Source of the DNA: Geminicoccus roseus DSM 18922
Lineage (GTDB): Bacteria; Pseudomonadota; Alphaproteobacteria; Geminicoccales; Geminicoccaceae
Assembly (NCBI RefSeq): GCF_000427665.1
Contig: NZ_KE386572.1
Span: forward strand, 4,712,373-4,776,372
Direction: 5' to 3'
Length of the DNA stretch: 64,000 nucleotides
The notes beneath the pieces are model-generated. The model searched no databases and was not told where the DNA came from. It was given only the letters and a program-made list of their open reading frames with translations. The stretch's first letter is position 1; each line of letters begins with the position of its first letter. Below are positions 1 to 11,809 of the stretch, in pieces. The position numbers and the translations under genes are program-made.

Positions 1-887
1 GCGCCATGCTTCTGCATCAGGGCGATGGCGTGCTCCAGGTCGCCGTCCTTCTGGTCCATGTCCTCCATGCAGCGCTTCCAGAACGCGCGCTCGCCGTCGT
101 CGGCGCGGTCGAACGCCAGGAGCACCGGCAGGGTGATCTTGCCCTCCCGGAAGTCGTCGCCGACGGTCTTGCCGAGCCGGGCATGGCCGGCGCCGTAGTC
201 CAGCGCGTCGTCGATCAGCTGGAAGGCCACGCCCACCGAGCGGCCATAGGTCGCCAGCGCCTGCTCCTCGGCCGCCGAGCGGTCGGCCAGCACCGCGCCG
301 ACCTGCGCCGCCGCCTCGAACAGGGCCGCGGTCTTCGACGCGATCATGTGCAGGTAGGCAGCCTCGGTGGTGCTGGTGTCGTTGGTGGTCACCAGCTGCT
401 CGACCTCGCCCTCGGCAATCACCGCCGAGGCGCGCGACAGGATCTCCAGGACGCGCAGCGAGCCGTCGGCCACCATCATCATGAAGGCGCGGCTGAACAG
501 GAAATCGCCGACCAGCACCGGTGCCTTGTTGCCCCAGACCGCGTTGGCGGTGCGGCGGCCCCGGCGCAGGTCGCTCTCGTCGACCACGTCGTCGTGCAGG
601 AGGGTGGCGGTGTGGATGAACTCGACGCAGGCGGCGAGGCCGACATGGCGCTCGCCCTCGTAGCCGCACATCCTGGCGGCCAGCAGGGTCAGCACCGGGC
701 GGATCCGCTTGCCGCCGGCGGCGATCAGGTGACGCGCAAGCTCGGGAATGAGCGAGACCTCGCTCTGCATCTGCTCCAGGATCAGGCTGTTGACCTTCTC
801 CATTTCGCCGGCGACCAGGGCGAGCGGGCCGTCCAGCCCTCCTGATGCCGGTCGCGGCGGAGCCGTGTCGTGGGGAAGGGGGGCCAA
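1..887 (-). CDS. ispB: Octaprenyl/polyprenyl diphosphate synthase (3' end outside window)
   Basis: Trans-prenyltransferase that elongates isoprenyl diphosphates for the ubiquinone side chain. Both aspartate-rich motifs are visible on the minus strand: DDVVDESD (around 560-580) and DDALD (around 205-220), together with GGKRIRP near the N-terminus. The last 30-40 residues lie beyond position 1. The first ATG is at 803, but the in-frame sequence upstream of it (LALVAGEMEKVN) matches the conserved N-terminal helix of alphaproteobacterial IspB. A TTG at 887 with a GGAG six bases upstream (894-897) is therefore my preferred start. It is divergent from the methyltransferase gene at 1033. The family assignment is firm, the start is an inference, and the exact chain length made cannot be read from sequence. 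Confidence 0.9.
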   Translation of the reverse strand, partial: MAPLPHDTAPPRPASGGLDGPLALVAGEMEKVNSLILEQMQSEVSLIPELARHLIAAGGKRIRPVLTLLAARMCGYEGERHVGLAACVEFIHTATLLHDDVVDESDLRRGRRTANAVWGNKAPVLVGDFLFSRAFMMMVADGSLRVLEILSRASAVIAEGEVEQLVTTNDTSTTEAAYLHMIASKTAALFEAAAQVGAVLADRSAAEEQALATYGRSVGVAFQLIDDALDYGAGHARLGKTVGDDFREGKITLPVLLAFDRADDGERAFWKRCMEDMDQKDGDLEHAIALMQKHG

Positions 888-1032
888 ACTCAACTCCGTC
901 GTCCTCGACCAGATGCGCGATATGCCTTGCGCGGCGCCGCGTTGCTACCATGGCCGGCGGATCAGTGGCAAACCGACCGGCAGGCGGAACGGCAGGCGGA
1001 TGCCGGACCATTCTTGAGGTTGATACGAGCGG

Positions 1033-1788
1033 ATGCCGAGCACGGCTCACCCTGACCGAACCCTGCCGCGAACCTATGGCCTGCTGGGCGGCCGTGTCCG
1101 CCTTCGGGACTGGCCGGACCGCGACCGGCCGGCGATCGACGCGCCGCTCCTGGCCGCCGCCGCCCCGGCCGCCGGGACGGTCCTTGATGCCGGCTGCGGC
1201 GGGGGGGCCGTCGGGCTGTGCCTGGCGGCGCGCCTGCCGCAGGCCCGGATCACCGCCCTGGACATCAGCACGGCTGCCGTGGCCGAAACCGCTGGCAATG
1301 TCGAGGAGAACGGCTGGAACGGCCGCTTCGAGGTGGTCCAGCGAAGCCTTGCGGCCTTTCGGGCAGACGGCTTCGAGCTGGTGCTGAGCAACCCGCCCTA
1401 CCATGATCCGGCCTCGTCCCGCGCCGGAACCCCTGATCGCGACCAGGCCCGGTTCGGCGAAATCGAGCTTGGCGACTGGCTCGGCCACTGCCTGCGTCTG
1501 TGCCGGCCGCGCGGCCATCTGGTCGTGGTGCTGCGCGCCGACCGGATCGCCGCCGCCATCACCGCCATCGATCCGGCGGCCGGCGACCTGCGTATTCTGC
1601 CCCTGTACGGGCGGGCCGGCCAGCCGGCGAGCCGGGTTCTGATCCGGGCACGCAAGGCCGTGCGCAGCCCGTCCCGGATCCTGCCGGGCCTGGTGCTGCA
1701 CGAGGCGGATGGCGGGTGGACCGCCGCCGCGCACAGAATTTTGGCGGACGCTGCCGCCATCGACTGGGAAAGTGGAAGCATCGCATGA
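1033..1788 (+). CDS. trmN6: tRNA1(Val) (adenine(37)-N6)-methyltransferase, TrmN6/YfiC type
   Basis: SAM-dependent class I methyltransferase of 251 residues. The SAM-binding motif I is DAGCGGG (residues 52-58), and the N6-adenine signature NPPY is at 120-123, followed by HDP. That combination with this length is typical of the YfiC/TrmN6 family, which methylates A37 of tRNA1(Val). The C-terminal part holds the usual LRADR segment. Its TGA stop overlaps the ATG of the following S49 protease gene (ATGA), so the two are probably co-translated, an arrangement known in alphaproteobacteria. The substrate is inferred from the family; other N6-adenine or N5-glutamine methyltransferases also carry NPPY. 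Confidence 0.82.
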   Translation: MPSTAHPDRTLPRTYGLLGGRVRLRDWPDRDRPAIDAPLLAAAAPAAGTVLDAGCGGGAVGLCLAARLPQARITALDISTAAVAETAGNVEENGWNGRFEVVQRSLAAFRADGFELVLSNPPYHDPASSRAGTPDRDQARFGEIELGDWLGHCLRLCRPRGHLVVVLRADRIAAAITAIDPAAGDLRILPLYGRAGQPASRVLIRARKAVRSPSRILPGLVLHEADGGWTAAAHRILADAAAIDWESGSIA

Positions 1789-2597
1789 ATTTTCGCCGGA
1801 TCTGGCCATTCCGCCGCGGCCCCGTGGTGCCGCTCGTGCGCCTCACCGGGGTGATCGGCAACCTGCCCGGCCGGGGCGGCCTGACCCTGTCGGGAGTCGA
1901 TTCAATGCTGGACGCGGCGTTCGGCCACAAGAGCACCGACACGGTCGCGATCGTGATCAACAGCCCGGGCGGCTCGCCGGTCCAGTCCGCGCTGATCAGC
2001 GAGAAGATCCGCCTCCTGGCCGACCGCAAGAAGAAGCGGGTGCTGACCTTTGCCGAGGACGTCGCCGCCTCGGGGGGCTACTGGCTGCTCTGCGCCGGGG
2101 ACGAGACCTTCGCCCATCGCTGCTCGCTGGTGGGCTCGATCGGGGTGATCTCGGCCGGGTTCGGCTTCACTGAGGCGATCGCCAAGCTCGGCATCGAGCG
2201 CCGGGTCCGCACCAAGGGCGAGCGCAAGGCGCTGCTCGACCCGTTCCGGCCGCAGTCCAAGGAGGACCTGGAACTGCTGGACGAGATCCAGGCCGACATC
2301 CACCGCGCCTTCATCGACCAGGTGCGCACCCGCCGCGCCGGCCGGCTCAAGGGTGAGGAATCCGAGATCTTCTCCGGGCGGGTATGGCTCGGCGACCGCG
2401 CCCGGGAGCTGGGCCTGGTCGACCAGCTGGGCGCGCCGGAGACGGTGTTGCGCGCAAGGTTCGGGGATCAACTGAAGATCCGCGCCTATGGAAGGCGCCG
2501 CTCCTGGCTGCAGCGGCGGCTGGGCGTCGGGCCGGTCGCGGACGAGCTGGTCGGGCTCGTCGAAGAACGGCTGGCGTTCGGCCGGTTCGGGCTTTAA
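1785..2597 (+). CDS. S49 family serine peptidase (SppA/SohB-like)
   Basis: 270-residue peptidase of the signal peptide peptidase A family, which cleaves residual signal peptides or membrane-associated fragments using a Ser-Lys dyad. The nucleophile is the Ser of AASGGYW (about residue 96). The general base is a Lys in RTKGERKALLDPF (K144 or K148). The INSPGGSP motif (59-66) precedes it. The protein is a single-domain short form, about half the size of E. coli SppA, and has no clear N-terminal transmembrane segment, so it may be cytosolic or peripheral. The start is the ATG overlapping the upstream stop. A longer in-frame reading upstream lies inside the methyltransferase gene and is not coding. 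Confidence 0.88.
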   Translation: MNFRRIWPFRRGPVVPLVRLTGVIGNLPGRGGLTLSGVDSMLDAAFGHKSTDTVAIVINSPGGSPVQSALISEKIRLLADRKKKRVLTFAEDVAASGGYWLLCAGDETFAHRCSLVGSIGVISAGFGFTEAIAKLGIERRVRTKGERKALLDPFRPQSKEDLELLDEIQADIHRAFIDQVRTRRAGRLKGEESEIFSGRVWLGDRARELGLVDQLGAPETVLRARFGDQLKIRAYGRRRSWLQRRLGVGPVADELVGLVEERLAFGRFGL

Positions 2598-2606
2598 TCG
2601 GGAGCC

Positions 2607-2813
2607 ATGATCGGCACGCTCTCCATCGGCAAGCTCCTCCTGCTGGCCCTCGTGGTGGCCGTCGTGTTCTTCGTGATGCGCAGCCGCGCGAAGTCGAAGG
2701 CCGAGGCCACCGCAGCACCGCGCGGCAACCCCCGGACGGTCAACCTGACCGCCTGTCCGCGCTGCGGCACCTTCCTGCCCAAGGGCTCCTGGTGCACCTG
2801 CGACCGCAAGTGA
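2607..2813 (+). CDS. Small single-pass membrane protein with Cys-rich tail
   Basis: A 68-residue protein of unknown function. It has one hydrophobic helix near residues 8-23, a basic stretch (RSRAKSK), and a C-terminal [16 protein letters not shown] segment that could bind one zinc as a minimal ribbon. The ATG follows GGAG (2601-2604) with a very short two-base spacer. It sits 9 bp after the protease gene and is followed by a strong hairpin, so it is probably the last gene of that operon. I do not recognise a named family. Confidence 0.65.
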   Translation: MIGTLSIGKLLLLALVVAVVFFVMRSRAKSKAEATAAPRGNPRTVNLTACPRCGTFLPKGSWCTCDRK

Positions 2814-2816
2814 TTC

Positions 2817-2841
2817 GCCGGGCGCCCGCAAGGCGCCCGGC
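2817..2841 (+). terminator. Hairpin terminator after the small membrane protein gene
   Basis: Perfect 10-bp inverted repeat GCCGGGCGCC (2817-2826) and GGCGCCCGGC (2832-2841) with loop CGCAA, starting a few bases after the stop codon. No U-tract follows, so termination strength is uncertain; it may act mainly as a 3'-end stabiliser. Confidence 0.55.
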
Positions 2842-2901
2842 TCGGCTTGCCCGGCCTCTCCGCCGCCACTAAGGTCCGCGCCACTTTCGGTGCAAGGGCA
2901 C

Positions 2902-3798
2902 GTGACGGAGACCAGTTTGCGCGACCAGGGTAGACCCGGCTTTCAGGACCTCATCCTCACCCTGCAGCGTTTCTGGGCGGATCAGGGCTGCGTGATCCTG
3001 CAGCCCTACGACATGGAGGTGGGTGCTGGCACCTTCCATCCGGCCACGACCTTGCGCGCCCTGGGCCCGCAGCCCTGGAACGCCGCCTATGTCCAGCCGT
3101 CGCGCCGGCCGACCGACGGCCGCTACGGCGAGAACCCGAACCGGCTGCAGCACTACTACCAGTTCCAGGTGATCCTGAAGCCGTCGCCGCCGGACATCCA
3201 GGAGCTCTACCTCAAGTCGCTCTACGCCCTGGGCGTCGACCCGGCGATGCACGACCTGCGCTTCGTCGAGGACGACTGGGAGAGCCCGACCCTGGGTGCC
3301 TGGGGCCTGGGCTGGGAGGTCTGGTGCGACGGCATGGAGGTCAGCCAGTTCACCTATTTCCAGCAGGTCGGCGGCATCGACTGCAAGCCGGTGTCGGGCG
3401 AGCTGACCTACGGGCTGGAGCGCCTGGCCATGTACATCCAGGGCGTCGAGAACGTGTACGACCTGGACTTCAACGGCCGTGGCTTCACCTACGGCCAGGT
3501 GTTTCACCAGGCCGAGCGCGAGTATTCGGCGTTCAATTTCGAGCACGCCGACACCGAGATCCTGTTCCGCCATTTCGAGGACGCCGAGCGGCACTGCAGC
3601 CGGATCCTGGAGCAACGCTTGCCGCTTCCCGCCTACGACCAGTGCCTGAAGGCCAGCCACCTGTTCAACCTCCTGGACGCGCGCGGCGTGATCTCGGTGA
3701 CCGAGCGGCAGGCCTATATCGGCCGGGTCCGCGCCCTGGCCAAGGGCTGCTGCGAGGCATGGCTGGAAACGCAGCTGGCGGAGGCCGCCCGTGGCTGA
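2902..3798 (+). CDS. glyQ: Glycine--tRNA ligase alpha subunit
   Basis: Catalytic subunit of the bacterial alpha2-beta2 glycyl-tRNA synthetase, forming glycyl-adenylate and charging tRNA(Gly). Characteristic class II segments are visible: [14 protein letters not shown] near the N-terminus, [20 protein letters not shown], and [21 protein letters not shown]. At about 298 residues it matches the family. No ATG lies at the expected N-terminus: GTG at 2902 (AAGGG just upstream) gives a normal start, and GTG at 2890 would add four residues. The stop overlaps the GTG start of glyS, ensuring subunit stoichiometry. Confidence 0.96.
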   Translation: MTETSLRDQGRPGFQDLILTLQRFWADQGCVILQPYDMEVGAGTFHPATTLRALGPQPWNAAYVQPSRRPTDGRYGENPNRLQHYYQFQVILKPSPPDIQELYLKSLYALGVDPAMHDLRFVEDDWESPTLGAWGLGWEVWCDGMEVSQFTYFQQVGGIDCKPVSGELTYGLERLAMYIQGVENVYDLDFNGRGFTYGQVFHQAEREYSAFNFEHADTEILFRHFEDAERHCSRILEQRLPLPAYDQCLKASHLFNLLDARGVISVTERQAYIGRVRALAKGCCEAWLETQLAEAARG

Positions 3799-5890
3799 GC
3801 TGCTGATCGAGCTGTTCTCCGAGGAGATCCCGGCCCGGATGCAGGACCCGGCGCGCGCCGACCTGGCCCGGCTGGTCGGCACGGGCCTGGCCGAGGCCGA
3901 CCTCGCCGCCACGTCGATCCGCACGTTCGCCACCCCGCGTCGCCTGGTGCTGGTGGCCGAGGGCGTGCCGGAGCGCCAGCCGGACCGGACGGTGGAGAAG
4001 CGCGGGCCGCGCGTGGACGCGCCGCAGCAGGCCAAGGACGGGTTCTTCGCCAGCCTGAACGGAATCGAGCATCGCCTGGAAGAGCGCGACGAGGGCAAGA
4101 AGGGCCGGGTGCTCTACGCCCTGATCGCCCAGTCCGGCGCCCCGGCCTCATCCGTGGTCAAGGAACTGGTCGAGAACGTCCTGGCACGGTTTCCCTGGCC
4201 GAAATCGATGCGCTGGGGCAGCGGCGAGGCCCGCTGGGTCCGCCCGCTCCAGTCGATCCTCTGCCTGCTCGACGGCGAGGTCGTGCCGGTCGCGTTTGGC
4301 GGGCTGACCGCCGGGCGGACGAGCTTCGGCCATCGCTTCATGGCGCCGGACGCATTCGAGGTCGCCGGGTTCGACGATCTGGTCGCCAAGCTCGATGCCG
4401 CCAACGTGATCCTGGACCAGGACCGCCGCCGCGCGCTGATCCTGGAGCGGGCCCGGGACCTGGCCGCGCAGGCCGGCCTGACCCTTGGCCATGATCCGGG
4501 CCTGATCGAGGAACTGAAGGGCCTGGTGGAGTGGCCGGTGCCGCTGTCCGGCCGGATCGAGCCGACCTTCATGGAGCTGCCGTCGGAGGTGCTGGTCACC
4601 TCGATGCGCGAGCACCAGAAATATCTCTCCACCCGCAACGCCGACGGCAGCCTCGCCGACCGCTTCGTCACCGTCGCCAACCGGGAGACCGCCGATGGTG
4701 GCGCCGCGGTGATCGCCGGCAACGAGCGGGTCCTGCGCGCGCGGCTGTGGGACGCCAAGTTCTTCTGGGGCAAGGACCGCGAGCGGCCGCTGGAATCGCG
4801 CCTGCCGCAGCTCGGCCGCATGGTGTTCCATGCCGAGCTCGGCACGCTGGAGGCTAAGGTCCAGCGCCTGGTGGCGCTGACCGGCACGCTGTGCGCCCAC
4901 ATCCCGGACTGCGACCGCACCGGCGCCGAGCGCGCGGCCCTGCTGGCGAAATGCGACCTCGTCACCGGCATGGTCGGCGAGTTCCCGGAGCTGCAGGGCA
5001 CCATGGGCGGCTACTACGCCCGCCACCAGGGCGAGAGCGACGTGATCGCCGCCGCCGTGGCCGAGCATCACGCGCCCAAGGGGCCGGACGACCTGTGTCC
5101 CTCGGCGCCCGCCGCGGTGGCGGTGGCGCTGGCCGACAAGATCGACACCCTGGTGGGCTTCTTCGCCGCCGGCATCCGTCCGACCGGCTCCAAGGACCCG
5201 TTCGCCCTGCGCCGCGCCGCCTTGGGCGTGATCCGGCTGGTGGTGGAGAACGGCCTGCGCCTGCCGCTGGCCGCCGTGTTCGCCGCCTCGCTGGATCTTT
5301 ACGGCGAGCGGTTCGCCGCGACCGACCGGGAGGCCTTGAGCCGGGAACTGATCGGCTTCTTCGTCGACCGGCTGCAGGTCCAGCAGCGCGCGAAGGGCAC
5401 CCGGCACGACCTGATCGCGGCGGTGGTCGCCGCTGGGGCCGACGACGACCTGGTGCGGATCCTCGCCCGGGTCGGGGCGCTGCAGGCGTTCCTGGCCACC
5501 GAGGACGGCGTCAACCTGGTGGCGGCCTGGCGCCGCGCCACCAACATCGTCCGGATCGAGGAAAAGAAGGACAAGGCCAGCTACCAGGGCACGCCGGAGG
5601 CGTCGCTCCTGGAGGATCCGGCGGAGCAGTCGCTGGCTCAGGCCCTGCAGGAGGCCGGCCGGTCGATCGAGACGGCCCTGCGGTCAGAGGACTATGGTAC
5701 CGCCATGGCCGCCCTGGCGTCGCTGCGGCCGGTGCTGGACCAGTTCTTCGACAAGGTGCTGGTCAATGTCGACGCGGCAGACGTGCGGCGAAACCGGCTA
5801 TACCTATTGTCCACCATCCGCAGCGCCCTAGGTGCCGTGGCGGATTTCAGTAAGGTCGAGGATGTCCCGGCCCAGGCGGGCAGGACCTGA
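3791..5890 (+). CDS. glyS: Glycine--tRNA ligase beta subunit
   Basis: Beta subunit (699 residues) of tetrameric glycyl-tRNA synthetase, contributing tRNA recognition. The N-terminal [15 protein letters not shown] motif is diagnostic, and [13 protein letters not shown] marks the central HD-like domain. The C-terminal region is the DALR-type anticodon-binding domain. It starts with GTG at 3791, eight bases before the end of glyQ. The stop codon TGA (5888-5890) lies inside the left arm of a perfect inverted repeat that precedes ppdK. Confidence 0.96.
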   Translation: MAELLIELFSEEIPARMQDPARADLARLVGTGLAEADLAATSIRTFATPRRLVLVAEGVPERQPDRTVEKRGPRVDAPQQAKDGFFASLNGIEHRLEERDEGKKGRVLYALIAQSGAPASSVVKELVENVLARFPWPKSMRWGSGEARWVRPLQSILCLLDGEVVPVAFGGLTAGRTSFGHRFMAPDAFEVAGFDDLVAKLDAANVILDQDRRRALILERARDLAAQAGLTLGHDPGLIEELKGLVEWPVPLSGRIEPTFMELPSEVLVTSMREHQKYLSTRNADGSLADRFVTVANRETADGGAAVIAGNERVLRARLWDAKFFWGKDRERPLESRLPQLGRMVFHAELGTLEAKVQRLVALTGTLCAHIPDCDRTGAERAALLAKCDLVTGMVGEFPELQGTMGGYYARHQGESDVIAAAVAEHHAPKGPDDLCPSAPAAVAVALADKIDTLVGFFAAGIRPTGSKDPFALRRAALGVIRLVVENGLRLPLAAVFAASLDLYGERFAATDREALSRELIGFFVDRLQVQQRAKGTRHDLIAAVVAAGADDDLVRILARVGALQAFLATEDGVNLVAAWRRATNIVRIEEKKDKASYQGTPEASLLEDPAEQSLAQALQEAGRSIETALRSEDYGTAMAALASLRPVLDQFFDKVLVNVDAADVRRNRLYLLSTIRSALGAVADFSKVEDVPAQAGRT

Positions 5891-5914
5891 TCTCAACCGG
5901 TTCTCTTGAGATCA
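5888..5914. repeat. Perfect inverted repeat between glyS and ppdK
   Basis: 9-bp arms TGATCTCAA (5888-5896) and TTGAGATCA (5906-5914) flank a 9-base spacer. The left arm contains the glyS stop codon, and the repeat ends 17 bp before the ppdK ATG. It could be an operator for ppdK or an intercistronic RNA hairpin. It is not GC-rich and has no U-tract, so a classical terminator is unlikely. Confidence 0.6.
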
Positions 5915-5931
5915 ACAGGCGAGGTATCGGC

Positions 5932-8601
<2,670 letters not shown>

Positions 8602-8611
8602 ACCAGGCGGC

Positions 8612-9481
8612 TCAGCCCGGCGGCAGCCAGGCCGGACGACGCACCGTCAGACGGGTGTCGCCGGCCTGGAGCACCTGGTCGGCGGCGTCCAGCCGGACCA
8701 GCGCCAGCCCGAGATCGCCCGCGGACGAGCGCATCTCGCCAACCTCGCTGTCCCCAGCGCGCAGCGGCGTGCCGGGGTCCGGCGCCTCGCCGGCGATCTC
8801 CACCGGGAACAGCCGCTTCTTCAGCAGGCCTCGATACTTCATCCGCGCGGTCAGTTCCTGGCCGACATAGCAGCCCTTGGCGAAATCGACCCCGCCCAGC
8901 TCGTCGAACCCGGCCTCCAGCAGCGTGGTCTTCTCCGCCACCAGGTCGCGGCTGCCGTCGGGCACGCCGTGCAAGAGGCGCAGCCGGTCCCAGTCGGCGA
9001 GCGAGCCTGCAGCGGCGCCGGCCAGCTCCGGGGCTTTCGGTGCCAGCAGGCGCACGCCGAGGGCGGCCAGGCGCGGATCGACCGCGGCGACGCCGTCCAG
9101 GGCAGGGGTGCTGGCCCCGGCCTGTGCCGGCAGGCCGGCAGCCCCGGGCGCCTCGTCGCCCAGCAGCGCGAACACCCGGCATTCGTCGCTGATATCCTCA
9201 ATGGTGACCTTGGCGCGCAGCCGGTAGAGCATCAGCCGGCGCATCAGGTCCGCGGCAGCCCCGGTTTCCACGTCCAGCAGGAAGGTCTCGCCGTCCGGGT
9301 AGAGGAAAAAGTCGGCCAGGTACTTGCCCTGCGGGGTGAGCAGGGCGCTCCAGATCGCCAGGCCGCGCTCGACCCTGCCGACATCGCCGCTGATCAGGTT
9401 CTGCAGGAACGACGCACGCTCCGCGCCGCCGATCCGCAGCACGGACCGCTGGTCCAGTTCGACGACGACCAGCCCGCTCAT
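8612..9481 (-). CDS. ygfZ: YgfZ/GcvT-domain folate-binding protein
   Basis: 289-residue folate-dependent protein that in E. coli supports assembly or repair of Fe-S clusters in enzymes such as MiaB. The signature K-G-C-Y-x-G-Q-E is present as KGCYVGQE with the reactive Cys. The N-terminal half is GcvT-like (SFLQNLISGDV; LLTPQGKYLADFF). I chose the ATG at 9481 because GAGGTGG sits directly upstream; an ATG six codons further up lacks this. It is convergent with ppdK, with only 10 bp between stops. Confidence 0.9.
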   Translation of the reverse strand: MSGLVVVELDQRSVLRIGGAERASFLQNLISGDVGRVERGLAIWSALLTPQGKYLADFFLYPDGETFLLDVETGAAADLMRRLMLYRLRAKVTIEDISDECRVFALLGDEAPGAAGLPAQAGASTPALDGVAAVDPRLAALGVRLLAPKAPELAGAAAGSLADWDRLRLLHGVPDGSRDLVAEKTTLLEAGFDELGGVDFAKGCYVGQELTARMKYRGLLKKRLFPVEIAGEAPDPGTPLRAGDSEVGEMRSSAGDLGLALVRLDAADQVLQAGDTRLTVRRPAWLPPG

Positions 9482-9556
9482 CCATCCACCTCGATCCATG
9501 ATCCAACCGGCTGCAATGTCGGATCGATCCGGTCCGGCCGCAACCCGTCCCGGCTT

Positions 9557-10666
9557 TCAGAGCAGCGCCAGGAGCCGCCGTTCCAGGCGCCGGGACTGGC
9601 GGACCGCGTCGAAATCCTCCCGCACCGACGCCAGCGCCGCCTGGCGCAGACGCAGGCGCAGCCCGTCCTCGCTCGCCAGCCGGTTGATCGCGGCGGCCAT
9701 GCCCGGCACGTCGCCTTCCTCGACCAGGAGCCCGGTCACGCCGTCGCGCACCGCTTCCGGAATGCCGGCATGGCGGGTCGCGAGCACGGGCAGTCCGCGC
9801 GCCTGGGCTTCCAGGACCACGGTCGGCAGTCCTTCCGAATCGCCGCCGGCAGCCTTGCGGCTGGGGACGAGCAGGGCCAGGGCCGAGGCCATCGCTTCCG
9901 CAACCTGGTCGGGCGCCAGCCAGCCCGGAAAGCGCACCGGCAGGTCCTTGGCCCGGGCTTCCAGCTCCGCCCGCAGCGGCCCGTCGCCGACCAGCACCAG
10001 TTCGAGATCAGAGCCGGCAGCGCGGGCGGCGCGCAGGGTCTCGATGGCGTCGCCAAAGCCTTTCTTGGCCACGAACCGGCCGACCGCCAGCAGCTGCCGC
10101 GATGGCGCGGCCGGATCCGGGGCCGCCACCGGCAGCTCCACGCCCAGATGGTGCACCGCCAGGAGCTCCTCGCGCACGCCGCGCTCCAGGAGCCGCCGGC
10201 GCACGAACTCGGAAACGCACAAAAAGCGGCTGGCGTTGCGCTGCAGGCGCTGCCAGCGGCGCTGGAACACGGTCGGGATCAGGGAGCGGCGGAAATGCTT
10301 GTCCTTGCTGGCGTCGCCGCCATGGAACGTCACCACCAGCGGCACGTCCAGCGCCCGGGCCAGCGGCAGCGCCAGGGCGCCGCCGCGGCCGAACTGGGCA
10401 TGGACGACGCGCACGTCCTGCGCGCGCGCCCAGCGCAGCAGGGCTGCCGGGACCAGGCCGAACTGCTTGAACAGCGGCACCTGGGCCGAATGGGTCCCGG
10501 CAAGCTCGCCCAGGATCGCGGCCGGGTGGTCCAGCCGGTCGAAGGCGCTATCGCGCCGGCAGCCGAGATAGACCGGCTCCAGCGCGGTGAACGCCTGGTA
10601 CTGGCGGGGAACGAAGCCTTCAGGCGGGGCGAGCAGGCGGTCGCGATAGACCAGGACGGCTGGCAT
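9557..10666 (-). CDS. Glycosyltransferase family 4 (GT-B fold)
   Basis: 369-residue retaining-type glycosyltransferase, probably adding a sugar to an envelope polysaccharide or glycolipid. The C-terminal GT1/GT4 Rossmann domain shows AVGRFVAKKGFGDAI, LVGDGPLRAEL and the nucleotide-sugar E-x7-E region SEGLPTVVLEAQARGLPVLAT. The N-terminal acceptor domain holds VVTFHGGD and LCVSEFVRRRLLERG. There is no signal peptide, so it is cytosolic or peripheral to the inner membrane. It stands alone, with no surrounding polysaccharide cluster, so donor and acceptor cannot be inferred. Confidence 0.87.
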   Translation of the reverse strand: MPAVLVYRDRLLAPPEGFVPRQYQAFTALEPVYLGCRRDSAFDRLDHPAAILGELAGTHSAQVPLFKQFGLVPAALLRWARAQDVRVVHAQFGRGGALALPLARALDVPLVVTFHGGDASKDKHFRRSLIPTVFQRRWQRLQRNASRFLCVSEFVRRRLLERGVREELLAVHHLGVELPVAAPDPAAPSRQLLAVGRFVAKKGFGDAIETLRAARAAGSDLELVLVGDGPLRAELEARAKDLPVRFPGWLAPDQVAEAMASALALLVPSRKAAGGDSEGLPTVVLEAQARGLPVLATRHAGIPEAVRDGVTGLLVEEGDVPGMAAAINRLASEDGLRLRLRQAALASVREDFDAVRQSRRLERRLLALL

Positions 10667-10833
10667 CGGCAGCGCTTCAGGACCGCTGCACGTCGATCCC
10701 GGCTGTGCCGGTCCTGATCGTGGGTAGACACGTTATGACAAACCGGAACGCTTTTCCTCGCGGCAGGTTCATCCTACAGTCGCGACGCCGTTGGTACGTG
10801 CGCCCGGCCTTTCTCAGTTCATGGGAGTCATCC

Positions 10834-10989
10834 ATGTCGTTCTTCCGCATGATTCTTGTTCTGATGACCTTGCTCCTGACGACCAGCGCGCTCACCGCGT
10901 GCAACACGATCGGCGGCGCCGGCGAAGACATCAAGGCCGGTGGCGATGCCATTTCCGACACGGCTGACGACGTGAAGGACAAGATGTAA
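10834..10989 (+). CDS. ecnB: Entericidin-type small lipoprotein
   Basis: A 51-residue lipoprotein with a signal peptide and a lipobox ending in Cys23 (ALTAC). Next comes the typical entericidin tail (NTIGGAGEDIKAGGDAISD) with amphipathic helix. Entericidins are the small bacteriolytic lipoprotein and antidote pair of the E. coli ecnAB locus. In alphaproteobacteria, single copies like this are common and of unclear toxicity. GGGAG (10823-10827) lies six bases before the ATG; an earlier in-frame ATG at 10705 has no comparable site. A long hairpin follows. Confidence 0.85.
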   Translation: MSFFRMILVLMTLLLTTSALTACNTIGGAGEDIKAGGDAISDTADDVKDKM

Positions 10990-10998
10990 GTCGATGTT

Positions 10999-11034
10999 CG
11001 GGCGCAGCGGCCGGGATGCCGGCCGCTGCGCCCG
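10999..11034. terminator. Bidirectional hairpin between ecnB and aapP
   Basis: Perfect 16-bp inverted repeat: the left arm 10999-11014 and right arm 11019-11034 are separated by the loop GATG. It lies between two convergent genes, 10 bp after the ecnB stop and about 16 bp after the aapP stop on the other strand. Neither side has a run of T, but the stem is very stable and the position fits a shared terminator. Confidence 0.75.
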
Positions 11035-11050
11035 GTTCCGCCGATGCCGC

Positions 11051-11809
11051 TCAGTGCGCCAGGATCTGGCTGAGGAACAGCTTGGTCCGGTCGTTCTTCG
11101 GGTGGTTGAAGAACTCGTCGGGCGCTGCCTGCTCGACGACCTCGCCCTTGTCCATGAACACCACGAAGTCCGCGACCGCCTTGGCGAATCCCATCTCGTG
11201 GGTGACGCAGATCATGGTCATGCCTTCGTCCGCCAGCGTGACCATGGTGTCGAGCACCTCCTTGACCATCTCCGGGTCGAGCGCCGAGGTCGGCTCGTCG
11301 AACAGCATGATCTGCGGCTTCATGCACAAGGCCCGCGCGATCGCCACGCGCTGCTGCTGGCCGCCGGAGAGCTGCCCCGGATACTTGTCGGCCTGCTCGG
11401 GGATCCGCACCCGTTCCAGGTAGTAGCGCGCGGTCTTCTCGGCCTCGGCCTTCGGCGTCTTGCGCACCCAGATCGGCGCCAGGGTCAGGTTCTCCAGGAT
11501 GGTCAGGTGCGGAAACAGGTTGAAGTGCTGGAACACCATGCCGACCTCGCGCCGGATCGCGTCGACGTTCTTCACGTCCGAGGTCAGCTCGATCCCGTCC
11601 ACCACGATCCGGCCCTGCTGATGTTCCTCCAGCCGGTTGATGCACCGGATCATGGTCGACTTGCCCGAGCCGGACGGGCCGCACACCACGACCTTCTGCC
11701 CCTTCTCCACCGTCAGATTGACATCGCGGAGAACGTGGAACTGGCCGTACCACTTGTTGACCTGATCCAGCTGGATCATCGCCTCGGTGCTCATGCCGGG
11801 GTTCTCCAT
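11051..11809 (-). CDS. aapP: General L-amino acid ABC transporter, ATP-binding protein
   Basis: ATPase of a polar amino acid uptake system of the Aap/Bzt type. Walker A is GPSGSGKST, the signature is LSGGQQQR, and Walker B is [14 protein letters not shown]; the D-loop and THEMGFA switch region are intact. Close agreement with Rhizobium AapP ([19 protein letters not shown]) supports the name. The ATG at 11809 overlaps the stop of aapM by one base (TGATG). An ATG five codons downstream (11794) is an alternative. Last gene of aapJQMP. Confidence 0.93.
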   Translation of the reverse strand: MENPGMSTEAMIQLDQVNKWYGQFHVLRDVNLTVEKGQKVVVCGPSGSGKSTMIRCINRLEEHQQGRIVVDGIELTSDVKNVDAIRREVGMVFQHFNLFPHLTILENLTLAPIWVRKTPKAEAEKTARYYLERVRIPEQADKYPGQLSGGQQQRVAIARALCMKPQIMLFDEPTSALDPEMVKEVLDTMVTLADEGMTMICVTHEMGFAKAVADFVVFMDKGEVVEQAAPDEFFNHPKNDRTKLFLSQILAH

